A DNA stretch of 64,000 bases. Origin: Rariloculus sp963665575 (lineage in GTDB: Bacteria > Pseudomonadota > Gammaproteobacteria > Steroidobacterales > Rariloculaceae). The stretch covers positions 992,001 through 1,056,000 of the forward strand of contig CAXXDW010000006.1 of NCBI GenBank assembly GCA_963665575.2. Reading direction: 5' to 3'. A program made the translations under genes and the position numbers. Under the pieces are notes generated by a model. That model was not told where the DNA came from. It searched no databases and saw nothing but the letters and a program-made list of their open reading frames with translations. Positions 24,674 through 33,922 of the stretch are shown piece after piece (the stretch's first letter is position 1; every line of letters begins with the position of its first letter).

Positions 24674-25651
24674 ATGGCCGAGTTTCTTGCCGAATTCGGC
24701 ATGTTCGCGCTTCAGCTTGTGACCATCGTGGTGCTCGTTGCGATCGCGATCGTCTTCATTACCACTTCCGCGCGGCGTTCCGGACACCCGGACGGCATCA
24801 CGGTCAAGCACCTGAACAGGCAGTTTGAGGACGCGGCGAACGTGGTCAAGCGCGCCGTGCTCGGCAAGGACGCTTTCCGCAAGGAGGCCAAGGCGGCGAA
24901 AAAGCTCCGAAAGAAGCGAAAGCGCAGCAAGGACGAGAAGCGAAAGCGGATCTTCGTGCTCGACTTCAAGGGCGATCTGCGCGCCTCGGCGACAGCGTCG
25001 CTGCGCGAGGAAGTTTCGGCCGTACTGGCCGTCGCGAAGGAGGGCGATCAGGTCCTGCTGCGGCTTGAGAACGCGGGAGGTGCGGTACACGAGCATGGGC
25101 TCGCCGCCTCGCAGTTGATGCGGATCAAGCAGCGCGGTCTGCCGTTGCTGATCGCGGTCGACAAGGTCGCGGCGAGTGGCGGCTACCTCATGGCCTGCGT
25201 GGCGGACCGGCTCATGTCCGCGCCATTCGCGATCATCGGCTCGATCGGTGTGCTCGCCCAGTTGCCGAACTTCCGTCGACTGCTCGAGGACAAGGGCATC
25301 GATTTCGAGCAGATCACGGCCGGCAAGTACAAGCGGACCCTGACGCTGTTCGGCGAAAACACGGCCGAAGGGCGCGAAAAGCTCAAGGAAGAGCTCGAGG
25401 ACGTGCACGAACTCTTCAAGAACGAGATCGCCGGGCATCGCCCGCAGGTCGAACTCGACCGCGTCGCCACGGGCGAGTACTGGTACGGCACGCGGGCACT
25501 CGACCTCAAGCTGGTCGATGAGATCGGCACGAGCGACGACTTCCTCGCCGAAGCCGCCGGCCAGAACGATCTCTACCAGGTCGCGTTCAAGCGGCGCCGG
25601 ACCTTCCCCGAACGGCTGCGGGCGGGCGCGGAGAGCCTTCTCGGGAGCTGA
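24674..25651 (+). CDS. sohB: SohB-type S49 family inner-membrane protease
   Basis: The 325-aa protein has an N-terminal membrane helix (8-31), a Lys-rich linker (65-92), and an S49 peptidase domain with nucleophile Ser168 in VAASGGYLMA and general-base Lys (about residue 220) in TAGKYKRTLT. It is predicted to cleave peptides or signal remnants at the membrane. It follows lipA by 3 bp on the same strand and is convergent with the hydantoinase/oxoprolinase gene. Confidence 0.92.
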   Translation: MAEFLAEFGMFALQLVTIVVLVAIAIVFITTSARRSGHPDGITVKHLNRQFEDAANVVKRAVLGKDAFRKEAKAAKKLRKKRKRSKDEKRKRIFVLDFKGDLRASATASLREEVSAVLAVAKEGDQVLLRLENAGGAVHEHGLAASQLMRIKQRGLPLLIAVDKVAASGGYLMACVADRLMSAPFAIIGSIGVLAQLPNFRRLLEDKGIDFEQITAGKYKRTLTLFGENTAEGREKLKEELEDVHELFKNEIAGHRPQVELDRVATGEYWYGTRALDLKLVDEIGTSDDFLAEAAGQNDLYQVAFKRRRTFPERLRAGAESLLGS

Positions 25652-25708
25652 GTTCCAGCTTGCTCAGGCTTTTCCGCACACCTCCCCTTGACGTTCGCGG
25701 CAGGCGTG

Positions 25709-28700
25709 TCAGCCGCGCGGTGCGCCGAAGCCGCCGCCTCCCGGGGTTTCGATCACGATGCAGTCGCCCGGGCCGAGTTCGAACTCGGCCGCAGCCGGGA
25801 GCGGCTCGACGTCTCCCGAGGCGCGCACGACGGCGTTCCTGCCCGGCGCGCCGTCGCCGCCGCCCGCAAGGCCGAACGGCGCGACCCGGCGGCGATTGGA
25901 CAGGATCGCGCCGCGCATCGCGCTGAGCGACTCGATCTCCCGGATCACGCCGTCGCCGCCGCGGTGCTCGCCGTCGCCGCCCGATCCGCTGCGGACCTCG
26001 AAACGCCGCAGGCGCACCGGGTATCGCGACTCGAGCACCTCGGGATCGGTCAGCCGCGAGTTGGTCATGTGCGTGTGGACCGCACTCGCGCCGTCGAAGC
26101 CCGGTCCCGCACCGGCGCCGCCGCAGATGGTCTCGTAGTACTGGTAGCGGTCGTCGCCGAAGGTCAGGTTGTTCATCGTGCCCTGCGCCGCGGCCGCAGC
26201 GCCGAGCGCGCCAAGCAGCGCGTCGGTGATGCACTGCGAAGTTTCGACGTTCCCCGCGACGACCGCGGCCGGATGACGCGGATTGACGAGGCTTGATTCC
26301 GGCAGCCGGATTGTGAGCGGTTTCAGGCAGCCTTCGTTGAGCGGGATCGCGTCGGCGACCAGCGTCCTGAATACGTACAGCACCGCCGCCCGCGCGACCG
26401 AGGCGGGCGCGTTGAAGTTGCCGGGGCTCGCGGCGCTCGTGCCCGCGAAGTCGATGACCGCTTCGCGCGTGCTCGGATCGATCGTTACCGTGACGACGAT
26501 GCGTTCGCCGGAGTCCAGTTCCAGTGACCAGCGCCCGTCGCGAAGAGCCGCAATGGCATCGCGCACGCAGGTCTCGGCGTTGCGCTTGATGTGGGTCATA
26601 TAGGCGTGCACGACGTCGACGCCGAAGCGCTCGACCATCCTCGCAAGCTCGGCGATGCCCTTGGTGTTCGCGGCGATCTGGGCCTTGAGGTCGGCGACGT
26701 TGCGGTCGGGATTGCGCGCCGGCCACGCGCTGGCAGCGAACGCGGCCCTGACCGCCCGTTCGTCGAAGCGCCCGTCGCCGACGATGCGCAGGTTGTCGAG
26801 GACGACGCCTTCCTCCTCGATCGAACGGCTCGTGGCCGGCATCGATCCCGGCGTGATGCCGCCGACGTCGGCGTGATGGGCGCGGTTGGCGACCACGAAC
26901 CGCAGGTCCTTGCCGCCCGCGTCGAAAACCGGGGCGACAACGGTGATGTCGGGCAGATGCGTGCCGCCGTTGTAGGGTGCGTTCAGCATCCAGGCGTCGC
27001 CCGGCCGCATCGCATCGCGATTGGCGTTCAGCACGGTGCGCACGCTGTCGCCCATCGAGCCGAGATGCACCGGCAGATGCGGCGCGTTGGCGATGAGTTC
27101 GCCGGCGCCGTCGAACACGGCGCAGGAGAAGTCGACACGCTCCTTGATGTTGACCGAGTGGGCCGTGTTCTGCAGCACGACGCCCATCTGCTCGGCGATG
27201 TGCATGAACAGGTTGTTGAATACCTCGAGCATGATTGGATCGCTTTCGCGGCCGATACGTTCGCGCAGTTCGCGCGGCGTTGCCCGGTCGAGCACCAGGT
27301 AGCCGCGCGAGTCGACCTCGGCTCGCCAGTCGGGTTCGACCACCGTTGTGGCGTTCGCCTCGACAATGATCGCCGGGCCCGCGATGGCCGCGGCCGCACC
27401 GAGCGCCGTGCGCTCGTACACCGGGGCTTCGGTCCAGGCGTCGGCCATCCAGGCCCGCGCCCGGGCGACGGGCTCGATCGCGCCCGAGCCCGCGGAAAGT
27501 TCCGCTTCCGGTGGTTTGGCTGTCACGCCGACCGCTTCGACCTCGATCGACTCGACGACGACCTCCTCGTCATCGATGACGAAACCGAAATGCCGCTCGT
27601 GTGTGCGCCTGAACTCGTCGAGAGTCTCCTCGATCGGAGTGCCGGGTTCCCAGGCGACCGGCAGCGTCGTGTCCGAACCGTGAATCTTGAGGAAAAGCCG
27701 CGCGTCGACTTCGATCCGCCCGGTCGGCACGCGCTGGGCTGCGATTTCCGCCGTCGCTTCGTCGCCGAGCGTCGTGCGAAGCTCCCCGAGCCGGTCGAGG
27801 CCGCGGGCGTCGAACGCGGCCTCAACAGCGCGCTGCCTGACGCTGCGCAGATCCGCGACGCCCATGCCGTAAGCCGACAGCACGCCTGCGAGCGGGTGGA
27901 TCAATACCGTGTCGATGCCAAGCGCGTCGGCGACCTGACAGGCGTGCTGGCCGGCCGCGCCGCCGAAACACGACAGGGCGAAACGCGTCACGTCGTGACC
28001 GCGCTGTATCGAGATCTGCTTGATCGCGTTCGCCATTCGTTCCACGGCGATGCGCAGAAAGCCGGCGGCCAGCGCTTCCGGAGCGATGCATTCGCCGCTC
28101 TCATCGGCGATGCGCTCGGCGAGCGCGGCGAATTCCCTGGCCGGGCGTGCCGCGTCGATCGCTTCGTCGGCGTTCGGGCCGAACGCGGCCGGGAAGAACC
28201 CGGGCTGGATCCGGCCGAGAAAGACGTTTGCGTCAGTTACGGTAAGGGGACCGCCGTTGCGGTAACAGGCAGGCCCCGGGAACGCGCCGGCGGAGTCGGG
28301 GCCAACCTGCAGCCGCCCGGAAGCGAACTTGAGGATCGAGCCGCCGCCGGCCGCCACCGTGTGAATGCGCATCATGGGCGCCGCGATACGTACCCCCGCG
28401 ACGACGGCCGCGGCCGTCCGTTCGTAGCGTTCATCGAACAGCGACACGTCGGTCGACGTCCCGCCCATGTCGAAGCCGATGACGCGCGCGTATCCCGCCG
28501 CGGCTGCCGAACTGGCCATGCCGACGACGCCTCCGGCGGGCCCGGAGAGCACGCAGTCCTTGCCCCGGAACTGCCCTGCCTCGATCAATCCGCCGTGACT
28601 TTGCATGAAAAGCAGCGCCGCGTCGCTGCGTAATTGAGCGAGTCCCGTTGAGAGCGTGTCGATGTAGCGCCCGAGCACGGGCGTGAGGTAGGCGTCAACG

Positions 28701-29326
28701 AGCGTGGTATCGCCGCGCGGCACGAGCTTCATGAGGGGATTGATCCGGTGCGACACGGAGATCTGGCCGAACCCGACGCTTTGCGCGATCTCGGCGATCC
28801 GCTCTTCGTGGCGCGGAAACGCGTAGCCGTGCAACAAAACGATCGCGACGCTGTCGAAGCCCGCTTCGCGGGCGGCTTGGAGATCGGCCGTTATTCGGTC
28901 TTCGTCGAGCGCTGTGACGACCTCACCGTCCGCGGCCAGCCGCTCGCGCGCTTCGACGACCTTGCTGTAGAGCATCTCCGGCAAGCGGATGTCGAGCGCG
29001 AAGATGTCCGGCCGTTGCTGCGTACCGATCCGGAACGCGTCGCCGAGCCCCGCGGTGGTGACAAGTAACGTCGGTTCGCCGCGCCGCTCGAGCAGCGCGT
29101 TCGTCCCCACCGTCGTGCCCATCCTGATCGAGACGGCAGCGCCTGGCGCGGGCGCCTGGCCCAGGAAATGCTCGATGCCGGCGAGGGCCGCATCGCTGTA
29201 GCGGCCCGGGTTGTCCGACAGGAGTTTGAGCGAACCGAGCGAACCGTCCGGCGCGATCGCGACGATGTCGGTGAACGTTCCGCCGCGATCGATCAGAAAC
29301 TGCCAGGCTGCCTGTCTTTTCGCCAT
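25709..29326 (-). CDS. Fused hydantoinase A/B (5-oxoprolinase-type) ATP-dependent hydrolase
   Basis: The 1205-aa protein contains a HyuA/oxoprolinase N-terminal half (FLIDRGGTFTDIVA at residues 10-23, then GFDMGGTSTDVSL for ATP binding) and a HyuB half starting near residue 690 (DPIMLEVFNNLFMHIAEQMGVVLQNTAHSVNIKERVDFSCA). The full-length fusion resembles 5-oxoprolinase, which opens 5-oxoproline to glutamate using ATP, but N-methylhydantoinases and acetophenone carboxylase-like enzymes share the architecture. No pathway partner is adjacent, so the substrate is uncertain. No frameshift is seen. Confidence 0.88.
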   Translation of the reverse strand: MAKRQAAWQFLIDRGGTFTDIVAIAPDGSLGSLKLLSDNPGRYSDAALAGIEHFLGQAPAPGAAVSIRMGTTVGTNALLERRGEPTLLVTTAGLGDAFRIGTQQRPDIFALDIRLPEMLYSKVVEARERLAADGEVVTALDEDRITADLQAAREAGFDSVAIVLLHGYAFPRHEERIAEIAQSVGFGQISVSHRINPLMKLVPRGDTTLVDAYLTPVLGRYIDTLSTGLAQLRSDAALLFMQSHGGLIEAGQFRGKDCVLSGPAGGVVGMASSAAAAGYARVIGFDMGGTSTDVSLFDERYERTAAAVVAGVRIAAPMMRIHTVAAGGGSILKFASGRLQVGPDSAGAFPGPACYRNGGPLTVTDANVFLGRIQPGFFPAAFGPNADEAIDAARPAREFAALAERIADESGECIAPEALAAGFLRIAVERMANAIKQISIQRGHDVTRFALSCFGGAAGQHACQVADALGIDTVLIHPLAGVLSAYGMGVADLRSVRQRAVEAAFDARGLDRLGELRTTLGDEATAEIAAQRVPTGRIEVDARLFLKIHGSDTTLPVAWEPGTPIEETLDEFRRTHERHFGFVIDDEEVVVESIEVEAVGVTAKPPEAELSAGSGAIEPVARARAWMADAWTEAPVYERTALGAAAAIAGPAIIVEANATTVVEPDWRAEVDSRGYLVLDRATPRELRERIGRESDPIMLEVFNNLFMHIAEQMGVVLQNTAHSVNIKERVDFSCAVFDGAGELIANAPHLPVHLGSMGDSVRTVLNANRDAMRPGDAWMLNAPYNGGTHLPDITVVAPVFDAGGKDLRFVVANRAHHADVGGITPGSMPATSRSIEEEGVVLDNLRIVGDGRFDERAVRAAFAASAWPARNPDRNVADLKAQIAANTKGIAELARMVERFGVDVVHAYMTHIKRNAETCVRDAIAALRDGRWSLELDSGERIVVTVTIDPSTREAVIDFAGTSAASPGNFNAPASVARAAVLYVFRTLVADAIPLNEGCLKPLTIRLPESSLVNPRHPAAVVAGNVETSQCITDALLGALGAAAAAQGTMNNLTFGDDRYQYYETICGGAGAGPGFDGASAVHTHMTNSRLTDPEVLESRYPVRLRRFEVRSGSGGDGEHRGGDGVIREIESLSAMRGAILSNRRRVAPFGLAGGGDGAPGRNAVVRASGDVEPLPAAAEFELGPGDCIVIETPGGGGFGAPRG

Positions 29327-29550
29327 GAACTACCGCAGGAGATCGGAGTGCCGCAAGCGTACCGCAGCGGTGTCGCCGCAACGCATGGGTTCGCCGCGCG
29401 GCCGGAAAGCTGCAGCACCGATTCCCGCCCCGCACATTTCTCCAAGCCGCGACTTACCATGGAGCATAACGGGTGAATTGCAGGCGTTTGCGAGACGACC
29501 AGGCGCGTCGCGCCGGTGACCGCTTTCGCGACTTTCTACGGCGCGGGCCC

Positions 29551-31608
29551 CTAGTCGTCGGCTTTCGGCTTGAATTCCTTCTCGAGCGCCTTTTGCACGA
29601 TCGGCGGGACCGTCTGGTAGTGATCGAACTCCATCGTGAAACTGCCCTCGCCGCCGGTCAGCGACTTGAGCGTCGCCTGGTAGTCGCCGAGTTCCGCGAG
29701 CGGCACGTTGGCCTGAATCTTCGATTGGTTGCCGGCCAGCGAATCGCTGCCGGCGATGCGGCCGCGGATTCCGGACAGGTGTCCGGTGATGTCGCCGACG
29801 TAGTGGTTCGGCGTCGTGACCTCGACCTTCGCGATCGGTTCGAGAACGATCGGATTCGCCCTGGCGACCGCGTCCATGAACGCTTTCTTGCCGGCCGCGA
29901 CGAACGCAACTTCCTTCGAGTCGACCGAGTGGTGCTTGCCGTCGTAAACGATCACACGCACGTCCTGCAGCGGATTGCCGCTGATCGCGCCTTCGTTGAG
30001 CACCTGCTTGACGCCCTTCTCGACGGCCGGGATGAACTGCCCGGGAATCGTGCCGCCGACAACCTTGTTGACGAATTCGAAGCCCTCGCCGCGATCCATG
30101 GGCTCGATCCTGAGGTACACCTCGCCGAACTGGCCCGCACCGCCGGTCTGCTTCTTGTGCCGGTGGTGCCCCTCGGCATTGCGCGTCACCGTCTCGCGGT
30201 AGGCGATCTTGGGCGGGCGCGTCGAAACCTCGACGCCGAACTCGTCCTTCATGCGCTCCATCAGCAGTCTCAGGTGATACTCGCCCATGCCGCGCAACAC
30301 GGTCTCGTTGGCTTGCGCGTTGAACTCGAGCCGCAGGCTCGGATCCTCGGCCGTGAGCTTGTGCAGGCCGTCGGAGAGCTTTTTCTCCTGGCCGCGCTGA
30401 CTGAGCTCGAGCGCCACGCCATGCATCGGCGCCGGAATGCTCGCAGACCGCATCCTGAGCGAGTCCTCGTCGTGACTCGCATGCAGCACATCGTCGAACT
30501 GGATGTCCTCGATCTTCGATACCGCACAGATATCGCCGGGGCCCGCCGTTGAAACCTCCTCGAGGTTCTTGCCCTGCACGCGGTACAGGTGCGCGAGCTT
30601 GATGGCCTTGCGGCGCTCGCCGACATAGATCTGGTCGCCGGACTTCAATTGCCCCTGGTGGACGCGAAATGCGGCAAGCCGGCCGACGTAGGGATCCACG
30701 TTGACCTTGAAGACATGGCCGACGAAGTGGCCGTCGCGCGCGTCGCGATCGACGCTGAACGAGCCGTCGGCGTCGTCTCCGAGCGAGAATTCGGCGGGGT
30801 TGGCCTCAAATGGATTCGGCATGAGTTGCGAGAAGACGCGCAATAACTGCCGCAGTCCCGCTCCGGTTTCGGCAGACACGAAGCACACGGGAATCAGATG
30901 CCCCCGCCGCAAGGCGCGTGCGAACGGTGCGTGAAGCTGTTCCAGGGCGATCTCCTCGCCCTCGAGGTACTTCTCCATGAGGTCGTCGTCGAGTTCGACG
31001 ATCTGGTCGACGATCTCCGTGTGGGTCGCGTCGACCGAGGAGAAGTCGGGAGTTTCGTCGGCCGGTTCGAAAAAGCAGTCCGCCACGGCCTGGCCCTGGC
31101 GCGCCGGCAGATTGAGCGGCAGGCATTCGCGCCCGAACGTGTCGCGGATCTTGTCGAGCACTGCTTCAAGATCCGCTTCCGGCGAATCGATCCTGTTGAC
31201 GATGATGAGCCGGCAGAGCTTGCGGGCGGCTGCAGCGTCCATGACGCGCTGCGTGACGAGTTCGATGCCGCTTTGTGCGTTGACGACGACCGCGACGGTC
31301 TCGATCGCCGGCAGCACGGCAAGCGTCCTGCCGAGAAAGTCCGGATAGCCCGGCGTGTCCAGAATGTTGACGGATATCCCGTCGTGTTCGAGGTGGCAGA
31401 GGCTCACGTCGAGCGAATGCTGCAGCCGCTTTTCCTGATCGGTGAAATCGCAGACCGTCGTGCCCTTGTTGACGCTCCCGGCACTGCGGATTGACCCTGC
31501 CGCCAGCAGCAGGGCTTCGATCAACGTTGTTTTTCCTGAACCCGCGTGACCGGCGATGGCGATGTTGCGGACGCCTTGTGCGTCATGGACCTGTTGCGCT
31601 TCACTCAC
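29551..31608 (-). CDS. fusA: Elongation factor G paralogue (EF-G2-like)
   Basis: The 685-aa GTPase has all EF-G domains. The G1 loop reads GHAGSGKTTL instead of the AHIDAGKTT of canonical EF-G; G3 is DTPGYPDF and G4 is NRIDS instead of NKMD. Domain IV (GGAGQFGEVYLRIEP) and domain V (GDITGHLSGIRGRI) are present. These differences mark the second EF-G family found beside the str-operon copy. It stands alone here without rpsL, rpsG or tuf. The start is GTG 31608. Role could be translocation or a specialised ribosome function; not decidable. Confidence 0.85.
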   Translation of the reverse strand: MSEAQQVHDAQGVRNIAIAGHAGSGKTTLIEALLLAAGSIRSAGSVNKGTTVCDFTDQEKRLQHSLDVSLCHLEHDGISVNILDTPGYPDFLGRTLAVLPAIETVAVVVNAQSGIELVTQRVMDAAAARKLCRLIIVNRIDSPEADLEAVLDKIRDTFGRECLPLNLPARQGQAVADCFFEPADETPDFSSVDATHTEIVDQIVELDDDLMEKYLEGEEIALEQLHAPFARALRRGHLIPVCFVSAETGAGLRQLLRVFSQLMPNPFEANPAEFSLGDDADGSFSVDRDARDGHFVGHVFKVNVDPYVGRLAAFRVHQGQLKSGDQIYVGERRKAIKLAHLYRVQGKNLEEVSTAGPGDICAVSKIEDIQFDDVLHASHDEDSLRMRSASIPAPMHGVALELSQRGQEKKLSDGLHKLTAEDPSLRLEFNAQANETVLRGMGEYHLRLLMERMKDEFGVEVSTRPPKIAYRETVTRNAEGHHRHKKQTGGAGQFGEVYLRIEPMDRGEGFEFVNKVVGGTIPGQFIPAVEKGVKQVLNEGAISGNPLQDVRVIVYDGKHHSVDSKEVAFVAAGKKAFMDAVARANPIVLEPIAKVEVTTPNHYVGDITGHLSGIRGRIAGSDSLAGNQSKIQANVPLAELGDYQATLKSLTGGEGSFTMEFDHYQTVPPIVQKALEKEFKPKADD

Positions 31609-31787
31609 TGAATATCCCTTCTGCTTGTTGGCCTGGCGACGTATCTGGCGGGGCGCATATCGTAGCAACTCGCCGCAAACGCACAAGTCCCGAAACGCGC
31701 ACGCCCGGAGCGGGCGCGGAGATTCGACCCATTGCCGGCCGGGCGCCTGGCCGATTTCGCTGCGGCACGGGGTTGTGCCACTGGCGA

Positions 31788-32729
31788 CTACCGTTTTCCG
31801 AGAAGGGTTCTCAGGCCGAGGAAAGCGGGTACGGGTTCGGTGATGACGCGGGTCGGGATCGATGCCATGTAATTTCTGTAACGGCCTTTCGCTTCGAAGC
31901 GCTCGCGAAAGCCCGATGCGGCGAGGAGGTCAATCAGGCGGGGAACGATGCCGCCTGCGACGTAGACGCCGCCCCTCGCGCCGAGCGTCAGTGCGAGGTC
32001 GGCCGCGACCGTACCCAGCAAGGCAAAGAACATTGCGAGCGCTTCCATGGCGAGAGGGTCGCCCGCCCGCGCGAGCTTCGTTACTTCAGCCGCCGTGACT
32101 GGCTCCACGCTGCGCCCGGCGAGCTCGCCGAGCGCCGCATGCAGCCTTTCGATACCCGGTCCGGAGAGCACGCGCTCGGCCGAGCAGTGTCCGGTCCTCT
32201 CCCTGATGTGCCCGATGGCCTCGGCTTCGGCCGATGTAGCGGCTGCCAGCGTCACGTGACCGCCTTCTCCGGCCACGGCCGTCCAGCCGTCGCTCGAGGG
32301 TACCAGGCTCGCAACGCCGAGCCCGGAGCCTGGCCCCAGAACGACGAGCGGTGCGCGTGCGGCGGCGTTTCCGCTGCCGATCTGCGTGTAGTCCGAAGCC
32401 CTGAGCGCGGGCAGCCCCCGCGCGACCGCGGCGAAGTCGTTGACGATGTGAAGTTCGCGCAGCTCGAGCGATTCCTGCAGTCCGCTCCGCGAGAATCGCC
32501 AGCCCAGATTGATCATTTCGAAATCGTTGCCGACCTCGGGCGCCGCGACGGCCAGTGCAGCGCGGCGCGGCCGGCCGAGCGCGCGGCACTCGTCGAGAAA
32601 CGCGCCGAGCACGCCCTCGATGCCGGCGAATTCGCCATTCGAGAACCTTCGCTGTGCACGCGTCCCGGCGTCGTCGTCGAGCAGCGCGCAGCGAGTGTAG
32701 GTCGCGCCGATGTCGGCTATGAGGTCCAT
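31788..32729 (-). CDS. glk: Glucokinase
   Basis: The 313-aa protein matches bacterial Glk: phosphate-binding LIADIGATYTRCAL at the N-terminus, VNDFAAVARGLPAL with the catalytic Asp, LGPGSGLGVASL, and AGEGGHVTL. It phosphorylates glucose with ATP for entry into glycolytic pathways. It is followed after 179 bp by the EF-G paralogue and preceded by ydcH-like and cysQ genes on the same strand. Confidence 0.88.
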   Translation of the reverse strand: MDLIADIGATYTRCALLDDDAGTRAQRRFSNGEFAGIEGVLGAFLDECRALGRPRRAALAVAAPEVGNDFEMINLGWRFSRSGLQESLELRELHIVNDFAAVARGLPALRASDYTQIGSGNAAARAPLVVLGPGSGLGVASLVPSSDGWTAVAGEGGHVTLAAATSAEAEAIGHIRERTGHCSAERVLSGPGIERLHAALGELAGRSVEPVTAAEVTKLARAGDPLAMEALAMFFALLGTVAADLALTLGARGGVYVAGGIVPRLIDLLAASGFRERFEAKGRYRNYMASIPTRVITEPVPAFLGLRTLLGKR

Positions 32730-32852
32730 GGATCCAATGGTAACCGGCGCGGATTCGAGCGGGCCATCGGTGCCGGCGCGAGGATCGGAGAACGGTGCAG
32801 ACCGGACCGGCCGGCCGGCAAGGGTTTCAGTGGTTCGCGCCGGTTCGGGCTC

Positions 32853-33068
32853 TCAGGCGTTCAGATCCGGAATTCGCGCACTCTCGAGCTGTGTGATCAT
32901 GTCCTTGAGCATGAGCTTGCGCTTCTTGAGGCGCCGGAGCATGACCTGATCCACATGGGGATCCTCTACAAGCCGGGTGATTACCTGATCCAGATCCTTG
33001 TGCTCTATCCGTAACGCCTTGAGCCGTTCCACGTTCCTGAATGTCCGTGTTTCGATCTTTTGATCCAC
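32853..33068 (-). CDS. YdcH/DUF465 family small protein
   Basis: The 71-aa basic helical protein ends LRRLKKRKLMLKDMITQLES, the conserved part of DUF465. The fold is a short antiparallel helical hairpin; function unknown. GTG 33068 overlaps the cysQ stop codon (TAGTG), so it is probably translated together with cysQ. Confidence 0.85.
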   Translation of the reverse strand: MDQKIETRTFRNVERLKALRIEHKDLDQVITRLVEDPHVDQVMLRRLKKRKLMLKDMITQLESARIPDLNA

Positions 33069-33877
33069 TATCGGTTTTTGTTGAATGCCAGCCAGTCGCG
33101 CCGATCGTCGCCAAACGCCAGGAAGTGCGGGTTGAGCAGGTGGTCCCTGGAATTGTATCTCAGCGGCTGACCCTCAAGATCAATCATACTCCCTCCGGCC
33201 TCGTGCAGGATAGCCTGCGCAGCGGCGGTATCCCACTCCGAAGTGGGTCCGAGCCGAGGGTAGATATCGGCGCTCCCGTCGGCGACGAGACAGGTCTTCA
33301 GTGAGCTGCCCATGGGCTTGAGAACATAGGGTTCGAGGCTGGCCAGATACGCCTGAAGCGCGGTGCCCGGATGGCTGCGGCTGCCGACGACGCGCACCGG
33401 GTCGGCTGCTTCGCGGCTGACGGCGATGCCCTGAAGTGCGCCGCCCACGTCGGACCGAAATGCGCCCTGCCCCGCGATGGCGCTGTATTCCACTTCGATG
33501 GCCGGTGCCAGCACGACGCCGAGTACCGCTTCGTGCCCGTCGATGAGCGCGATGTTGACCGTGAATTCGCCGTTACGCTTGATGAACTCCCGCGTACCGT
33601 CGAGCGGATCGACGAGCCAGAAGCGGTCCCAGTTTCGACGACCGGACACGTCCGCCTCGGGCGACTCCTCGGAGAGGATCGGTACGCTCGGATCGATTGC
33701 CGTCAAGTCGCGCACGATGAGTTCGTGCGATTTTCGATCGGCCTCGGTGAGCGGCGAGCGATCGTCCTTGAGCTCGATGGAAAAACCCTCGCCGTAGATT
33801 TCAAGAATCGCGTCGCCGGCCCTGCGGGCGATGGACCGGACCTCGGCACACAGCGCCGCGTCGATCGCGAGAGTCAT
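33068..33877 (-). CDS. cysQ: 3'(2'),5'-bisphosphate nucleotidase CysQ
   Basis: The 269-aa protein belongs to the inositol-monophosphatase superfamily. Metal-site motifs are SEESPEADV (Glu), LVDPLDGTREF, and SEWDTAAAQAIL near the C-terminus. It hydrolyses 3'-phosphoadenosine 5'-phosphate, a by-product of sulfate assimilation. It lies 45 bp after rhlB and overlaps the ydcH-like gene by one base. Confidence 0.92.
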   Translation of the reverse strand: MTLAIDAALCAEVRSIARRAGDAILEIYGEGFSIELKDDRSPLTEADRKSHELIVRDLTAIDPSVPILSEESPEADVSGRRNWDRFWLVDPLDGTREFIKRNGEFTVNIALIDGHEAVLGVVLAPAIEVEYSAIAGQGAFRSDVGGALQGIAVSREAADPVRVVGSRSHPGTALQAYLASLEPYVLKPMGSSLKTCLVADGSADIYPRLGPTSEWDTAAAQAILHEAGGSMIDLEGQPLRYNSRDHLLNPHFLAFGDDRRDWLAFNKNR

Positions 33878-33922
33878 CTGTCGGCCACGGCCATCGGCGC
33901 CTGACGCACTCGGCGCAGGCTC

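Noticed and set aside
26591..28633. 680-codon frame antisense to the hydantoinase/oxoprolinase gene
   Set aside because: The minus-strand protein has clear family motifs throughout; the plus-strand frame has none.
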